Below are positions 43,400 through 55,445 of a stretch of 64,000 nt of DNA, in pieces; the stretch's first letter is position 1, and each line of letters begins with the position of its first letter. The stretch is from the NCBI GenBank assembly GCA_963682025.1, contig OY821519.1:97677585-97741584 (forward strand), given 5' to 3'. Made by a program: the position numbers and the translations under genes. The stretch comes from Cordilura impudica (Eukaryota > Arthropoda > Insecta > Diptera > Scathophagidae). The notes beneath the pieces were generated by a model that saw nothing but the letters and a program-made list of their open reading frames with translations, was not told the origin of the DNA and searched no databases.

Positions 43400-44070
43400 A
43401 TACGCGTATTCTTAAAAAGTAACATTAAAGCATTAAAAAGAAGTACATTTTTTTTTTATAAATAGTACATTGTAATAAAAAAAGCACTTTCGTATAAAAG
43501 TACTTTTCCTTAAGAAAGTACATTTCCTAGAAAATTGTTCTTTTCTTTAAAAAATACCTTTTCATAAATTGGGTACACTTTCTTAAAACAGGTACATTTT
43601 CTTGAATAAGTAGAATTCCTTCAAAGAAGTTTATTTTTTTTAAAAGGTACCTTTTCTTAAAAAATAAACTTTTATTAAAAGAATACCTTTCCTTAAAAAA
43701 GTAAATTTTCGTATATATGACACCTTTTCTTAAAAGCGTACCTTCTCTAAAAGAGTACCTTTTCTTAAAACAAGGGAATTTTCTTGAAAAATTACTTTTT
43801 CTTTCCTTAAGAAAGTACATTTTCGTAAAAATGTACCTTCTCTTAAAAAATACCATTTCTTAGCAAGTACATTTTCATTTAGAACTAAATTTCTTAGAAA
43901 AGCTCAGTTTCTTTAAAAATATTTTTTCTTAAAAAGTACCTTTTCATAAGCAATTACATTTTCTTCAAATGTTACCTAAAATGTTTACGTTTCCTTTAAA
44001 AGGACCTTTTCTTAAAAAAATACATTTTCATAAAAAATTAAATTTTCATAACATTTTCAAAAATTCGATA
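43400..44070. repeat. AAAAGTAC/TTTTCTT degenerate array, second locus
   Basis: Roughly 30 imperfect units of CTTAAAAAAGTACATTTT type, with periodicity about 20-25 bp. Similar to 32790-34360. The open frame at 43527-43856 (minus) is a translation of the repeat. Confidence 0.7.
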
Positions 44071-44196
44071 CAGGGGAGTTTAACACTTTGACTTGGTTTA
44101 TATTGCAGCCGATGAAGAAGCTCTCGTGGCCGTGTTTCTATATTTTAGCTTAATAAATGTTTTAACCCATAAAAAGATGTTACCTATACCCTATAC

Positions 44197-46576
44197 CATT
44201 GGTTCCACCTTTTGTGGTAATCGTAGCCTTCGGTAACAATTTGGAATCTTACGTACCCCTAACTTTTATAGATATTTATAAACAGAAAGAAAAAAAACAA
44301 TATTATATATAAAAAAAAAATTATTCACCTTATATTTAAAAGTAATTAATTAAAAATGACAAAAAAAATTAAATTTATTGTTCTATTCGTGGTACGGTGT
44401 TTGAAAGAGCCAACCGCATGTTGGCCTTTAGTTTGTTCCTTAATTTTGTTTTTATGAACACAAGCACTGAAAATCCAAATTCGCAAAGGTAAGTAGTGAC
44501 AAACGGTATAAGAGCTTTCAACGCCCCTTTGACCAAAACAGGATATGCCTCACTTTGTTTACACCAGAATACATCCAACGCCATTGTTTCAAAGTCACTG
44601 CTTATTTTTTTGTTATTCTGCAATTCAATGAGCTCATCTTTTGCGTCATCAGCATCACTAATTTGATCCAATGAAATGGTGAAAGGGTTTCTTATCCATA
44701 TATCAACTACAAATGTGCAAGGAATAATTCCATCGAAAGTTATTTGAAAATTTTCCAGATGCATTTTAATACAGTCCAGAACCTTGATATCAATTTCACG
44801 TTTAACTTGCAAGGAAACTATTTCATCAAAAAGCTAAAAATTGGCGTAATTTTCACTTTTAACTCTTCTGCCATAGAGAGCCAACTTTTCTTGAAATGAT
44901 GTACTTTTCTCATCGGCATCTAATATATTCATACCTCTACCTTGGAGTGATATATTTAAGGAGTTTCGATGGCTAAATATATCTGCAAGGTAAGCTAAAG
45001 AGAGCAAAAAGCTGGGATCCATGAAGTGAAGCGAAAGAGTTGATTCTTTGTCACGTAGAAATGTCTCAAAATGCAAAAGAAGTACGGTATGTACGCACCC
45101 AACTTCTTCGCACAACACTTTAAATAGGCGGTGATTCAATGCCCTTGATTTGATAAAGTTTACGGTTTTCACTACAATATCCAATACCTCTTTGAAATAA
45201 GAAGGAACAGTCTTTGATGCCAAAGCATGACGATGAAGAACGCAATGACTAGAAAAAACATTATGGTTTATCTGTTTCATAAGAGCAATAAATCCAGAAT
45301 TTTTGTCGAGCATAGCTAGAGCACCATCAGTACAAATAGCTCCCACATTATTCCAAGAAAGCCCATTGGCAACAACACAATTATTCATAATTGACATAAT
45401 ATCCACAGCCTTTGTAGTTTCTGTCAGAGGTTCACAAAAAAGAAAATCTTTGATTTCGTTTCTATACACAATTTAACAAAAACGATAAGTTGAGCACGGT
45501 TAGTAACATCAGTGGATTCATCCAATTGCAACCCAATTTTTGTTGAACTTTCTTGTATTTGCTCCAAAATCTGCTTTAAGACATCTTCTGACATATCTTT
45601 AATTCGGTCGTGAATAGTATTGTTGGATAGTGGGATTTGTCATTTGTCCGCCATTTCTATCGCACATGTCTAATCAAAGTTTCTGTGATTGTATGAGGTT
45701 TTTTATCTTTCGCAATCCTCAATGCCACACGATAACTTGCTTCTAAAGCTGCTTTTTTATCGGGAACAAATCCGTGATTGGTGAGCTTTTCGCTTGTTTC
45801 AAATCGGGCTCTCTTAATTTTGAATAGAGCTTCTGTGTCATTAACGTTGTTTGGATGGACTACTTGCAGATGTTCCTTAAGTTTGGATGGTTTCATATAA
45901 ACATTACTAAGTACTTTCGAGCAAAGTATACATTGTGGCCTTTGCAATCCATCTTTGTCAACTAAGAAAGTGAAGCCGAATTGAATATAAGAGTCCTGAT
46001 AACAACGCTTCTTTGACATTGTGATAGTATGGGTTACCTGTCGATAAGAAAAAAATAATTATTTCTGGAACCTAAAACATAAAATTATGCACTGGTTTAT
46101 TTATTGTACTTACCAAAATAAATCGAAAACCGTTATATATATTTATTTTTTGTACACGTTTTCGTAGTAAAAACAATAACAATTTGATAATTAAATTACA
46201 TCAATAGTGCACAGAGAACCGAAAAATATTAAAAACTCAGAATTTTAATAATGAATCTTCTTACTATTTTGCTACTATATTGCTATATGTCGCTTTTCTA
46301 TGAAAACCAAAATTTCAAAGCCTACAAGTGCTTTTTCATGCAACGGCTTATTTCAAAAATAAGAAATACTCGTATTTAGTTTTAGGAAATTTACTTTAAG
46401 AAAACCAAACTGTGTTCAAAAAAATTTAGATTTTTGTTTGTTACAAAATTTTAAAACAATGAGATATTATCAATAATTGGAAAAAAAAATTTTCTTACCG
46501 GCCGCGCTTCCCGTACCCCCGAGAAGTGCTCCACGTACCCCTATGGGGTCCATAGATCACCGGTTGGGAACCCGTG
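44197..46576 (-). mobile_element. hAT transposon inserted in INE-1-like repeat
   Basis: Exact 8-bp duplication CCCTATAC at 44189-44196 and 46577-46584. Inward ends CATTGGTTCCACC and CACGGGTTCCCAACC are short imperfect inverted repeats typical of the hAT group. The duplicated bases belong to the ACCCTATACCACTAT start of an INE-1-like family 1 copy that continues at 46577. Confidence 0.85.
44375..46019 (-). pseudogene. hAT transposase, ZBED5/FAM200-like, decayed
   Basis: Starts MSKKRCYQDSYIQFGFTF (46019). A BED-type zinc finger follows: CILC then HLQVVH with spacing H-x4-H. Next is KLTNHGFVPDKKAALEASYR. After a frame break, LQLDESTD (acidic site near 45540) and a further shift lead to CTDGALAML. 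The conserved stretch ending SSHCVLHRHALASKTVP follows, then KSRALNHRLFKVLCEEVG. A segment with the usual RWLS motif is deleted between LLLHFET and FLRDKES. The last part ends in the dimerisation region KALIPFVTTYLCEFGFSVLV. At least three frame breaks plus the deletion make it inactive. It resembles the hAT lineage that gave rise to vertebrate ZBED5. Confidence 0.82.
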
Positions 46577-46960
46577 CCCTATACCACTATAAGGTCAGGG
46601 TATACTGAGTTTGTGCTGATGTTTGTAACTACTTAAAATATTTTTCCTTGACTCTCATTTTATTTTAATGATTGATTAATTAGTGTCTGAGTCGATTTAG
46701 CGGTGTCTGTCCGTCCGTCCGTCTGTCCTTCCGTCCATCTGCCTGTCCGTCTGTCTTTGTTTCCATGTAAACCTTGCAATCAAACTGCAGGTCGTTAATA
46801 TGACTATATTTGGTTGAAGTTCGGTATATAAACTTCTACCGGCTGTAGAACGAGCGCTGTTGAAATTGGTGGATATTGCTGCGAGTTCAGACCTAACCCC
46901 TATACAGACCGACTAAAACTGTCCTATGATCCAGATCTTCATATCAAATGAATCACATCA
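46577..46960 (+). repeat. INE-1-like family 1 fragment (hAT target)
   Basis: CCCTATACCACTATAAGGTC, TGTTTGTAACTAC, a CCGTCCGTCCGTCTG run and AAACTTGCAATCAAACTGCA-like blocks in the order of family 1. The remainder of the element is missing. Confidence 0.65.
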
Positions 46961-47106
46961 TGCATAAATAAAAAAGAGTATGAAAGACAGTAAATGAGAA
47001 AAAAAAAATAGGCTCAAGTGCTCTCATAAAGATCGCATCTTAGATGCGACTGCTTTATTCCGTTGAGCAAAGAATTATTGTAAAGAAACTAAAATAGTTT
47101 TTGTAG

Positions 47107-47353
47107 CAAAGAGGATTATGAGGCAACATTGAAAACACTGAAGAGCAGATTCGATGCTGCGGTAACAATCGATGGCACCGCTCAATACCGTGCTTTGATA
47201 CAGCTTGTCGATGGGATACCCATGTTTTATGCCTCCACTCAATACGATTTCTTTCCAAAGCCTAAAAAGAAACCAGCAGCGAAATCAACAGCTGAACTTA
47301 GTAACGCCAAGAAAAGATTGGCAAAAAAATCAGTAAATAAAGGCGATAAATAA
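47107..47353 (+). CDS. possible 3'-terminal exon of an unknown gene
   Basis: A frame opens after a good splice acceptor (TAGTTTTTGTAG, ending 47106). It reads KEDYEATLKTLKSRFDAAVT, IDGTAQYRALIQLVDGIPMF, YASTQYDFFPKPKKKPAAKS and a Lys-rich tail ending NKGDK with TAA at 47351. It has no TE motif I recognise, balanced amino-acid composition, and AATAAA follows at 47412. There is no proper ATG at the 5' end, so upstream exons would be needed. The tail could be a nuclear basic region. A fragment of an unrecognised element is the alternative. Confidence 0.35.
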
Positions 47354-47417
47354 GCTGGGTGAAACACTGTGTATTTTAAAATTTACAAAACTTAAATACT
47401 TCATCAGCTACAATAAA

Positions 47418-47508
47418 TTAATTTAAAAAATAGTTATGTTATAAATAGATCTAATGTGATTAAGATTAAATTTTATTACATTATTTATTTTTATATTATT
47501 ATTGTTAC

Positions 47509-47560
<52 letters not shown>

Positions 47561-48623
47561 TAATTTAATTAATCAACATTTCTATAGAAAAAAGTGATTG
47601 TTTTCTTGAGGTTAACATATTGCGGTTATTACAGTATCGAAGGTATGACATTTTAGTTAGGTATGTTATATACCGTCGGAAAGGTTAATTTGTCTAGTTT
47701 CTCAGTATACGCTTTATTTTTAAGGTTTAAGCAACACTTGCACACTAATAGGAAAAAATTTAAATTAGTGCTCGTAAAGGAAAAACCTAAGCTTTCTTTG
47801 AAGCAAAAAAAGGTGTTTTTTGAAAATAAAGTCAAAAAATTTTTGATTTAGCAAAAAAAAAAAAAAAAACGTCAAAAATTTTGTTATATTTTTTTAAAAT
47901 TTTTTTCCGAAAGATTGAAGAAATAGATATCTAAACTATTTGGGACAAACTTTGCTAAGGACAATAGGTAAAAAGTTACATGGATGAGAAAAAACACCTG
48001 TTTGGCCATAATGTCAAATTTTGCCCCCCCCCCCTAACTCGGAGAGCTCATGACCGATCTTATTGAAAAATTTTGTGTAAACTTCTATCTAATATTATTT
48101 ATTTATATATATATATATATTTTTCATTTTTTATTTTTCTTTTTTCATTTTTAATTTTTCAGTTTTTATATTTCATTTGTTATTTTTCAGTTTTAATTTT
48201 TTATTTTTCATTTTTAATTTTTCATTTTATATTTTTCATTTTTCATTTTCAAACAGGTTATTACATACATTTCACAATTTTTACATTTTTTCACCAATAC
48301 AATCATAAGTCACACCGATTTTATCTTAAGTCTTACATCTTACGCTATTTTTGTAATTGTATTGAGAAATAGAAATTTAACCCCTGCGCGTATAGATGTT
48401 TACACATCAAAAAGAATCCAATTTTGAAAGGAAGAACAATTTTTTATAAATAACTTTAGAAACAAATGTAACTTCATATTTATTACCATTTTTAAAAACT
48501 GGAGTAATGGTCGTTGATTTCCACTTGTCAATGAAAATTCCTTCTTTTAACGATAAATAAAAATATATTTAAGTGCAAAATTTAAACTTATTAAACTATA
48601 TGAAATTGATTTCTTTAACTTAA
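47418..48623. other. low-complexity and spacer DNA
   Basis: Holds an (ATT)n microsatellite (47507-47556), an A-run (47852-47869), a C-run near 48026, and a TTTTCATTTTTAATTTTTC repeat (about 48110-48255). No gene supported; the 60-100-codon frames here follow the composition. Confidence 0.6.
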
Positions 48624-49001
48624 TCTATAATATTAATAGGCTAGATGATTTCTTGTGATCGATGTTTTGTTCTACCGTTTTATCCCTATTTTGAACAAAC
48701 GTATATTATTTGAAAGGTACTTCTTTTTAGCCGTTTTGCAGATTTACATATTTTTAAATTTTTTCCTCTATTTTGAGTAAATTGCATATAAAGTTGCTAC
48801 TAACACATACATAAAATTATACAATGCTATGTGTGTGTTTATTAAATTTGTTAATGTGTTTGTAATAAAAATGAGTTTGTTTTTTTGTGTTGATTTGTGA
48901 ATTAGCTATAATTGATTATCATACCTTTCTGGTCTTTATTTAATGAAAAAATAAAATTTCATAGAATTTGCACTCCAATTTCGAGGGATGAAATCTACTA
49001 G
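48624..49001 (+). mobile_element. non-autonomous Helitron HINE, copy 3
   Basis: 378 bp, TCTATAATATTAATAGGCTA to AAATCTACTAG; A precedes (48623) and T follows (49002). The hairpin CTCGAATTTCGAG of other copies is here CTCCAATTTCGAG, with one arm mutated. Confidence 0.8.
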
Positions 49002-49009
49002 TTAACATT

Positions 49010-49330
49010 ACTAGGTAACATATCATAACTATCACCAATTTGTGACCACAAAACATTTTTAAGGTTAAAATCACCCAAAATACAGATGCAGAGTTAACAG
49101 CCAAATTCGCATCTAGAAATGCTAAATTAGATACATGGGCCTCACATAATCCATCAGAACTTTCTGGTGGAATATATGAAACACAAACGAAAAAATTTAA
49201 TTAAAATCAAAAACAGATACGAACAGTTGATCCAGTAAACCATTTTTGTCGTCAATAGCATGAAAAGATGAACTAATAATTATTATTTTTGATATTAACT
49301 TTGACACAACTTCCGACAACATATACATAA
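49010..49330 (-). pseudogene. non-LTR retrotransposon endonuclease fragment (Jockey-like)
   Basis: Minus-strand translation gives FVCVSYIPPESSDGLCEAHV, SNLAFLDANLAVNSAS, and after a one-base shift LGDFNLKNVLWSQIGDS. GDFN is the conserved motif of the apurinic-type endonuclease of non-LTR elements. Only about 100 codons of the domain remain; no reverse transcriptase is attached. Confidence 0.7.
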
Positions 49331-49339
49331 CAATACTTA

Positions 49340-49480
49340 CTAGTGTAGCCCAGCACTCGAAATTCGAGTGCAAATTCTAGGATATATTATTTTTTCATTC
49401 AATTATAAATACTTCTATAGCCCAGAACTCGAAATTCGAGTGAAAATTCTAGGGAAATATTATTTTTACATAAAATTTTT
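49340..49480 (-). mobile_element. two tandem HINE Helitron 3' ends
   Basis: CTAG at 49340-49343, then GTAGCCCAGCACTCGAAATT and the hairpin palindrome. About 80 bp further TAGCCCAGAACTCGAAATTC repeats the same end. Both stop short after roughly 60 bp. Confidence 0.65.
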
Positions 49481-51149
49481 GTCTTCCAATGTTTTTTTAA
49501 TCTATATATATAAAAAATTTATGAATATTTAAATGAACCTAAAGGTATGTTAATCAATTTTAGCGATTCACAATTCAACATAGAGCGTCTGATATATAAT
49601 TTAAATCATTCGCATTAACAGCGTTTAACGAATTATTATAAATATTTTATTTTATTTATTTAATATAGTTTTAAGACAGATTTAACATTAATTTCATCAT
49701 TCTCAGCTTTTCCTCCATATGAACTATAACTATGCCAATTTTCACACTCCTCCGTGCCCGCGTATTGCTTAAAAAGGGAACCAAAAATTTACCTTCACGT
49801 ATTAATATATAGATGACCTCACCCAGTATGGGTAACCTCAGGTTCCTTTCCAAATATTATGGCATAGAGAATCATAGAGTCATCTAAAACGACTTTAACT
49901 ATCTTGATTATTTCTGCTGCTTTGATTCCTTCTTAATGATTTCTTTCAAAAGGTTTTGAGCATTTTGTTTCAAAGTAGAGTAGGTAGATATTATCAGTAA
50001 CTAAAACAAAATGAAAATAAATGATGTAGCGGTCATATTTGTTAGCTGGGAATATTTTCATTGTACGCATACAAAAGTGTTCCGTAATCGTATTGATGCA
50101 GCAATTGATGTAATAGAAACATTTTTGCAGTCGACAATAAGAAAAACACGCATTTGCCGGAACATTATCTCTGCTATCATTTACAAATGTTTCCCCCTTA
50201 GTAAAATGTGTGATGATGTTTCGTGATGATGACAATGTTTTAATTTTGAAATACCATGTGGTTTTGTAATTTTATCTCTCTGACACATATGAACGACTAG
50301 ATACAGTTAACTGTGGTGGTGGTGGTGCTGGTGTTGATGATGACGTTAATGATGGTGTTGGGATTGGTTGTTGGTTGTTTTTTAATGGTTGACATCAAAC
50401 ACCGCTATTGAACAGAAATTGTCTATATAACAATCTTATTGAATTTCATATAAAAACATTTTACATCATTTCATAATTCAAATGATCAGTTTTTTACATT
50501 AATATTTAATAGTACCATTTAATATTTAGTTAAAGTGATTTTAGATTCATATTACTATACCATTTCCATTAGTATTTCAGAATTTCTTGAAATTTATTTC
50601 AAAATTTGGCGAAGTGAAAGGAATTCGAGAAATGAATATTAATTTTTGAATCGGTTGTCACAATCATCATTATTTGAATCAACATAATCAATTTTTCCTT
50701 CGAAGATTGTGTTCTACAATTAAAACATTTTATTTTATGTATTTATATTATTTTATTTCAATGATTGCTGATATACAATATCAAATGTTTTTTCCTTTAA
50801 ACAAAGCAAAACACATTGGCACATTAGTTTCAAAAATTGATCGATATTCTGCATGACAGGTTATACAGCTGTTCCTGGTCGAGTCCGAACCCTCATCAGT
50901 AACCAAAAGCAGTAGATGGTTGAGAATCCAAGCAAAGAGTTATACTATTAAACCTTCTCCAATATACAAAACTAAAATATAAAACAACTTTGAAACAAAT
51001 GGTTTTGTACATGTGTATACATTGTTTTTTCATTCGATGTAAAAAATATCGTATTTTCCGGCGTTCCTACTCTGGAAGATACATGAATTTTCCAAATTAA
51101 ATCCAGCAACACTTAACAATTGGGCTTTAATTTAGAATATTATATGGCA
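49481..51149. other. unassigned, includes a segment repeated near 29460
   Basis: About 50640-50985 resembles 29460-29690 in reverse (landmarks CATGACAGGTTATACAGCTG and CTCATCAGTAACCAAAAGCA). A GGTGGTGGTG/GATGATGA tract lies near 50310-50360. Small frames at 49671-49853 (minus) and 50011-50226 have no recognisable homology and are not called. Confidence 0.4.
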
Positions 51150-52181
51150 TTTTTGTATACCCTCCACCCCATTGCGCAGAGGGTTTGTCATTCCGTTTGT
51201 AACAATTCGAAAAAAAATTCTGGACCCCCAAAAATATATATATTTGTGATCCTTATAACAAGCGGAGTTGATACAGCGATGTCCATCTGTGGAAATCACG
51301 ATGACAACTTCAATCGGGCAGCTAGGGTGCTCGTTGGCATAAAAAAATGATTTACTAACATTCTAAGAAGTTTGCTATTTAAAATTGCGCAAATCGGTTG
51401 ATTGGGGCCCGAGATTTGAATGAAGAACTAAAAAAAGTCTTGAAAAAATATGATTTTCTATGTTGTTCTTCTCACGATCACGCCCTAAATAGGACAGTTA
51501 GGGTGATTATTTTTTTGAGAACGATTCACAAAGATCATGGGAAGATTTCTGTTTCAAAAATCATTAAAATCGGTGGAACAGGTCCAGGGAAATCTCTGAA
51601 AAAATAAAAAAAATGAAAAATATGATTTTTCGATATTGTTCTTGTTGTTATTCTAAATGTTGTATTGTTGTCATATCTGGACTTGTTGTTTTTGTGGTCG
51701 TTGTGGGAATAATATAATAAAAACTAACCCTTTGTACATTTGTTTTTATCAACTCTGGTAGAAAAATTTAAAAGTTTCCAGTTTTTTGGCATCACTAAAA
51801 AAATTTGTTGGATCATTTTTTCTATCACCACGAGCCTGCTTGCAAAGTTTCAGATCAATTGGGTCACGGGAAAGGGGTTAAAAATTGATCCAAAATTTTG
51901 TCGACAAGCAGAGAAGCAGACACTACGGGTTAATATAAAGGGAGTAAAAATTCACCAACATCTGAAGCAAATAATGCTAAACTACCTAGTTTTTAATAAA
52001 AAAAAACAATGTAAATTTACCAAAAAAAAAAAAAAATTATGTATTAATTTATTTAAAGAAAACAAAACAATAACTTTTGATGTTGCATTTTTTGTGTGTA
52101 ATATTCACAATACATACATATAATAAATAAAAAATGTATATAATATATATAATAAATATCAATATTCTGGGATTTTTATAA

Positions 52182-52607
52182 CACGGTGTCTCGACTAGCT
52201 GTAATTCATGGCAATGTTCATGTTCAAGTCAGAGAAATATAATAACGTCAAAACACGAAATGGGCAAATTATGTCTAGACATTTCATTTCAAAAATGTCT
52301 TTGAACTGTAAACACTTAAATTTGTGTCCAATTTCCTCCCATGCTTTTCTTTTTAACTCCGTTTATTATAGTTTTCACTTTTGTAGTTCCATAAACACTC
52401 ATATTCGCGATACATATTAATGAAATTATTAATTTGGCTTTTATTTGATTTAAGTTGCGCCATTTTAAAAACTTAAACATCAAAATCGAATGAAACTTCA
52501 AATTAATGGCAGGGTTTAAGCAGAATTTATGTCATTTTAATATTAGCGGTCTCCACTAGCCATTGACTTATTCATTGTCATGAATTATAGCTAGTCGAGA
52601 CACCATG
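52182..52607. mobile_element. PIF/Harbinger-type MITE, TAA duplication
   Basis: Inward ends CACGGTGTCTCGACTAGCTG and CATGGTGTCTCGACTAGCTA continue in agreement for about 35 bp. TAA stands on both sides (52179-52181, 52608-52610). A 3-bp T-rich duplication is typical for Harbinger. No gene inside. Confidence 0.65.
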
Positions 52608-53159
52608 TAACATCGCAAGTTTTGCAAATATCAAAATAATCTAAATAATATATATCTAATATAATATACATATACATGAAAAGCATTTAGAACATTGCTG
52701 AACGACACGCTACGTTACTGTTACGTGTGGTTAACTAGGCCTTAAGTTAGTTCTATCATTAGTGCTTGCTGCCACTAATGATGAATAATGTTACCCTGTT
52801 AAAAACGTAATGCAAATTTACTGGATTGCTATAAAATTGCAATTAAGGTTTTAACTTGTTAAATGTATTATTATGATTTATTTCTTGAAATGCGCATATA
52901 AAAACGGAAGTTTGTTAATTATAGAGCATAAATATTATTAAAATAATACTAATGATAAAAATGTTAACCGTTTCCCCAAAAATATGCATATATGATGACC
53001 TCGGTAACTCTATTTTGTAAACACAACAAACTTATGGTCATATTTGTAAAAGAATTACGTATGGTTTTTGATTATTATTAAAAAAGTAATATTTATTTAT
53101 TAGCTAAAAAAAAGTAATATAAAATGCATTGATGTTGATTTTGTAGAATTTTGGTGTTG

Positions 53160-53345
53160 ATTTTTGTATGTAATGTTTACATATACATACATATATTAAA
53201 TAATAAAATAATATACACATATTCTATATACATATATATATATACATATATATCCTACATATATATATCTATATATATATATATATATATTCTATATATG
53301 TATATCCATAATAACTGCATTTTAGGAATAAATTGGTATATTATT
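53160..53345. repeat. TA/TATACA microsatellite
   Basis: ATACATATATATATATACAT-type simple repeat; the 68-codon frame through it is compositional. Confidence 0.9.
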
Positions 53346-53689
53346 TTATTTATATAAAATTCTGCAATATTTTGTTTAAGGGAAAATACATTTCTTTTGC
53401 ATTAACAGTGTCACTTCATATTGCGCAGTGTGACTATGCCACAGTAAATGACGCCACAATTTTTGTTCTAATTAGCTTTGCAATATTTATTTCTATTTTG
53501 AAATGAATGTCAACAGTTCTACATAGTTATATAAAATTATTATTCTGCTTTACCTGCAAAATATCTGATTGCGATTATATATAATTTTTAAAAATTGTTT
53601 ATAACTACTAAAGCATTATTTTTTTCACATAAATACAATATTGCATCCTTTAAATTTTCCATTCAAATTTAATAAAATAATAATTCTAA

Positions 53690-54515
53690 AAACTGGAATT
53701 CAGATTTCCAATTATAAATTAGAAAATATCAATTCAATTTCAGAAAATCATATTAAAACGTCGGAAATAATAACTTGAAATTTTTTTTATTCTACTTTCG
53801 AACAAAGCGACTTGTTCATCTTCTGCATCCTTCTTCCTATTACTTCAACTCACGCTTAATCAACTATTTAACTCAACATTTGAAAGAAAAGAACATGAGG
53901 AATTTTTTTTTTTTCTATACGAGGGTTAGTACAAACAAACTCGGCGTTTTTTCTCCTTCTCCTTTTTCACATTCCGAGACCTGTAATTGGTTAAAGTGAT
54001 GATAAGGTAGAGAAAGCTTAAAATGGGGGGGAAAAAAATCAGCTATTAATCTGACAACGTCATTAATAATAACTAGCAGATTCCAGCCCTCGAAATTCGA
54101 GTGCAAATTGTAGCAAGTTTTATTTTTTTATTAAACCAATTATAGCCAATTCACAAATCAACACAAAAAAAAACTCATTTTTATTACAAGCACATTAAAA
54201 AATTTAATAAACACACACATAGCATTGTATAATTTTATGTATGTGTTAGTAGCAACTTTACTCAAAATAAAGGAAAAAATTTAAAAATCTGTAAATTTGC
54301 AAAAAGGCTAAAAAGAAATACCGTTCAAATAATATACGTTTGGTCAAAATCGGAATAAAACAGTAGAACACAACTTCGGTCACAAGAAATCGCCTAGGCT
54401 AATAATATTATAGATTAGTAATACAATAAAATTTCAAGTTATTATTTCCGACGTTTTAATATGATTTTCTGAAATTGAATTGATATTTTCTAATTTATAA
54501 TTGGAAATCTGTTTA
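53690..54515. repeat. inverted duplication inside family 2 copy
   Basis: 53705-53784 (CAATTTCAGAAAATCATATT, AAAACGTCGGAAATAATAAC) recurs inverted at about 54432-54512. The interval between contains unrelated DNA and Helitron HINE copy 4. Confidence 0.7.
54073..54414 (-). mobile_element. non-autonomous Helitron HINE, copy 4
   Basis: 342 bp, minus orientation, CTAG at 54073-54076 and TC (as GA) at 54413-54414. Flanking A at 54072 and T at 54415 are the expected A|T site. Hairpin CTCGAAATTCGAG intact. Confidence 0.85.
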
Positions 54516-54796
54516 CATTTAAAAAAAATATTGCCGTTGAGGAGACATTAATAGCATTTCAGGATAAGAAAAATTTAATTTAAATTCAATGAAGTTTAGA
54601 AAACTTCAAATGATATTTAAGAATTGCGAACATAAAAAGTGTTACATAAATAAAGCGTAATTTGATGAGAATGTTATTTTTATATTATTTTTCACAATTT
54701 TTTTTGGATGAAAATATGAAGTTTTCAGAAAATAAAGATAACAAATTATTTTATTTAAAATTTGGTTTTTTGCGTTTAGCATCCCTAATTTGAACC

Positions 54797-55445
54797 AGTG
54801 TTCATGATGACTTCAAAATTTGACTTCATGGTATGCAAAGTAAAACCCAAAAAATTGAAGTTCGATAATAATTCCCAGGCATTAGTATTTGGAGTCAATA
54901 AATGAAAATATATTTTATTAACATAATTTAATTCAAAATCAAAAGTTGGCATCACTGGGTTAGATTTTGTATTGTATTGTGTTATTTTGTGTTACCACAA
55001 AATTTAATAGAGAAAACTCCCTAAACATATAACGGCGAGTTGCGAGTGCGAGCAAAAACTAAGCTTTTGGCATGCGAGAATTTGTGCTTTTACAAAATCA
55101 TCAAAATGCTTTCGAGCAGCTGATTGTCCTACTGTCAAACATAATTCAATTGTTAATTGTATACAAAGCTGTTCATATTACAAACAATAAATATAACAAA
55201 ATGAATAAAATCGAAATTATTAACGGGTTAAATAAAGTAATTACTATAATAGGCATCGCGTTTAATGCCTATCAGCTGATTCTCCTGTCATCTAATTTTT
55301 CTCGCACAGAAAATAGAATCAATTATATTTCCCTTGCGAGTGTTTTTTTAAGTTGGCAACGCCACACAAAAAAGCTTTACTATCGATCTCGCTTCCACAT
55401 ATATAAAAAATCATGCTGCCTCATTCTCGTTTTTTCTCGCACTTA
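54797..55445. mobile_element. unclassified insertion in family 2 copy
   Basis: Family 2 landmarks break at CATCCCTAATTTGAA (54796) and resume at TTTCCAAATATGGCAATA near 55465. The extra 650 bp include a 124-codon frame (55072-55446) that is Ile/Leu-rich and matches nothing I recognise. Ends are not clear. Confidence 0.4.

Noticed and set aside
43527..43856. 109-codon Lys/Phe-rich minus frame
   Set aside because: Translation of the AAAAGTAC array.
49933..50235. 100-codon minus frame and 71-codon plus frame overlapping it
   Set aside because: Both strands are open with equal quality and no recognisable motif; neither could be preferred.
50878..50900. GGTCGAGTCCGAACCC, similar to a tRNA B box
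   Set aside because: No A box or cloverleaf could be built upstream, and the surrounding segment is a dispersed repeat also found near 29600.
53151..53357. Tyr/Ile-rich frame
   Set aside because: Translation of the TA microsatellite.
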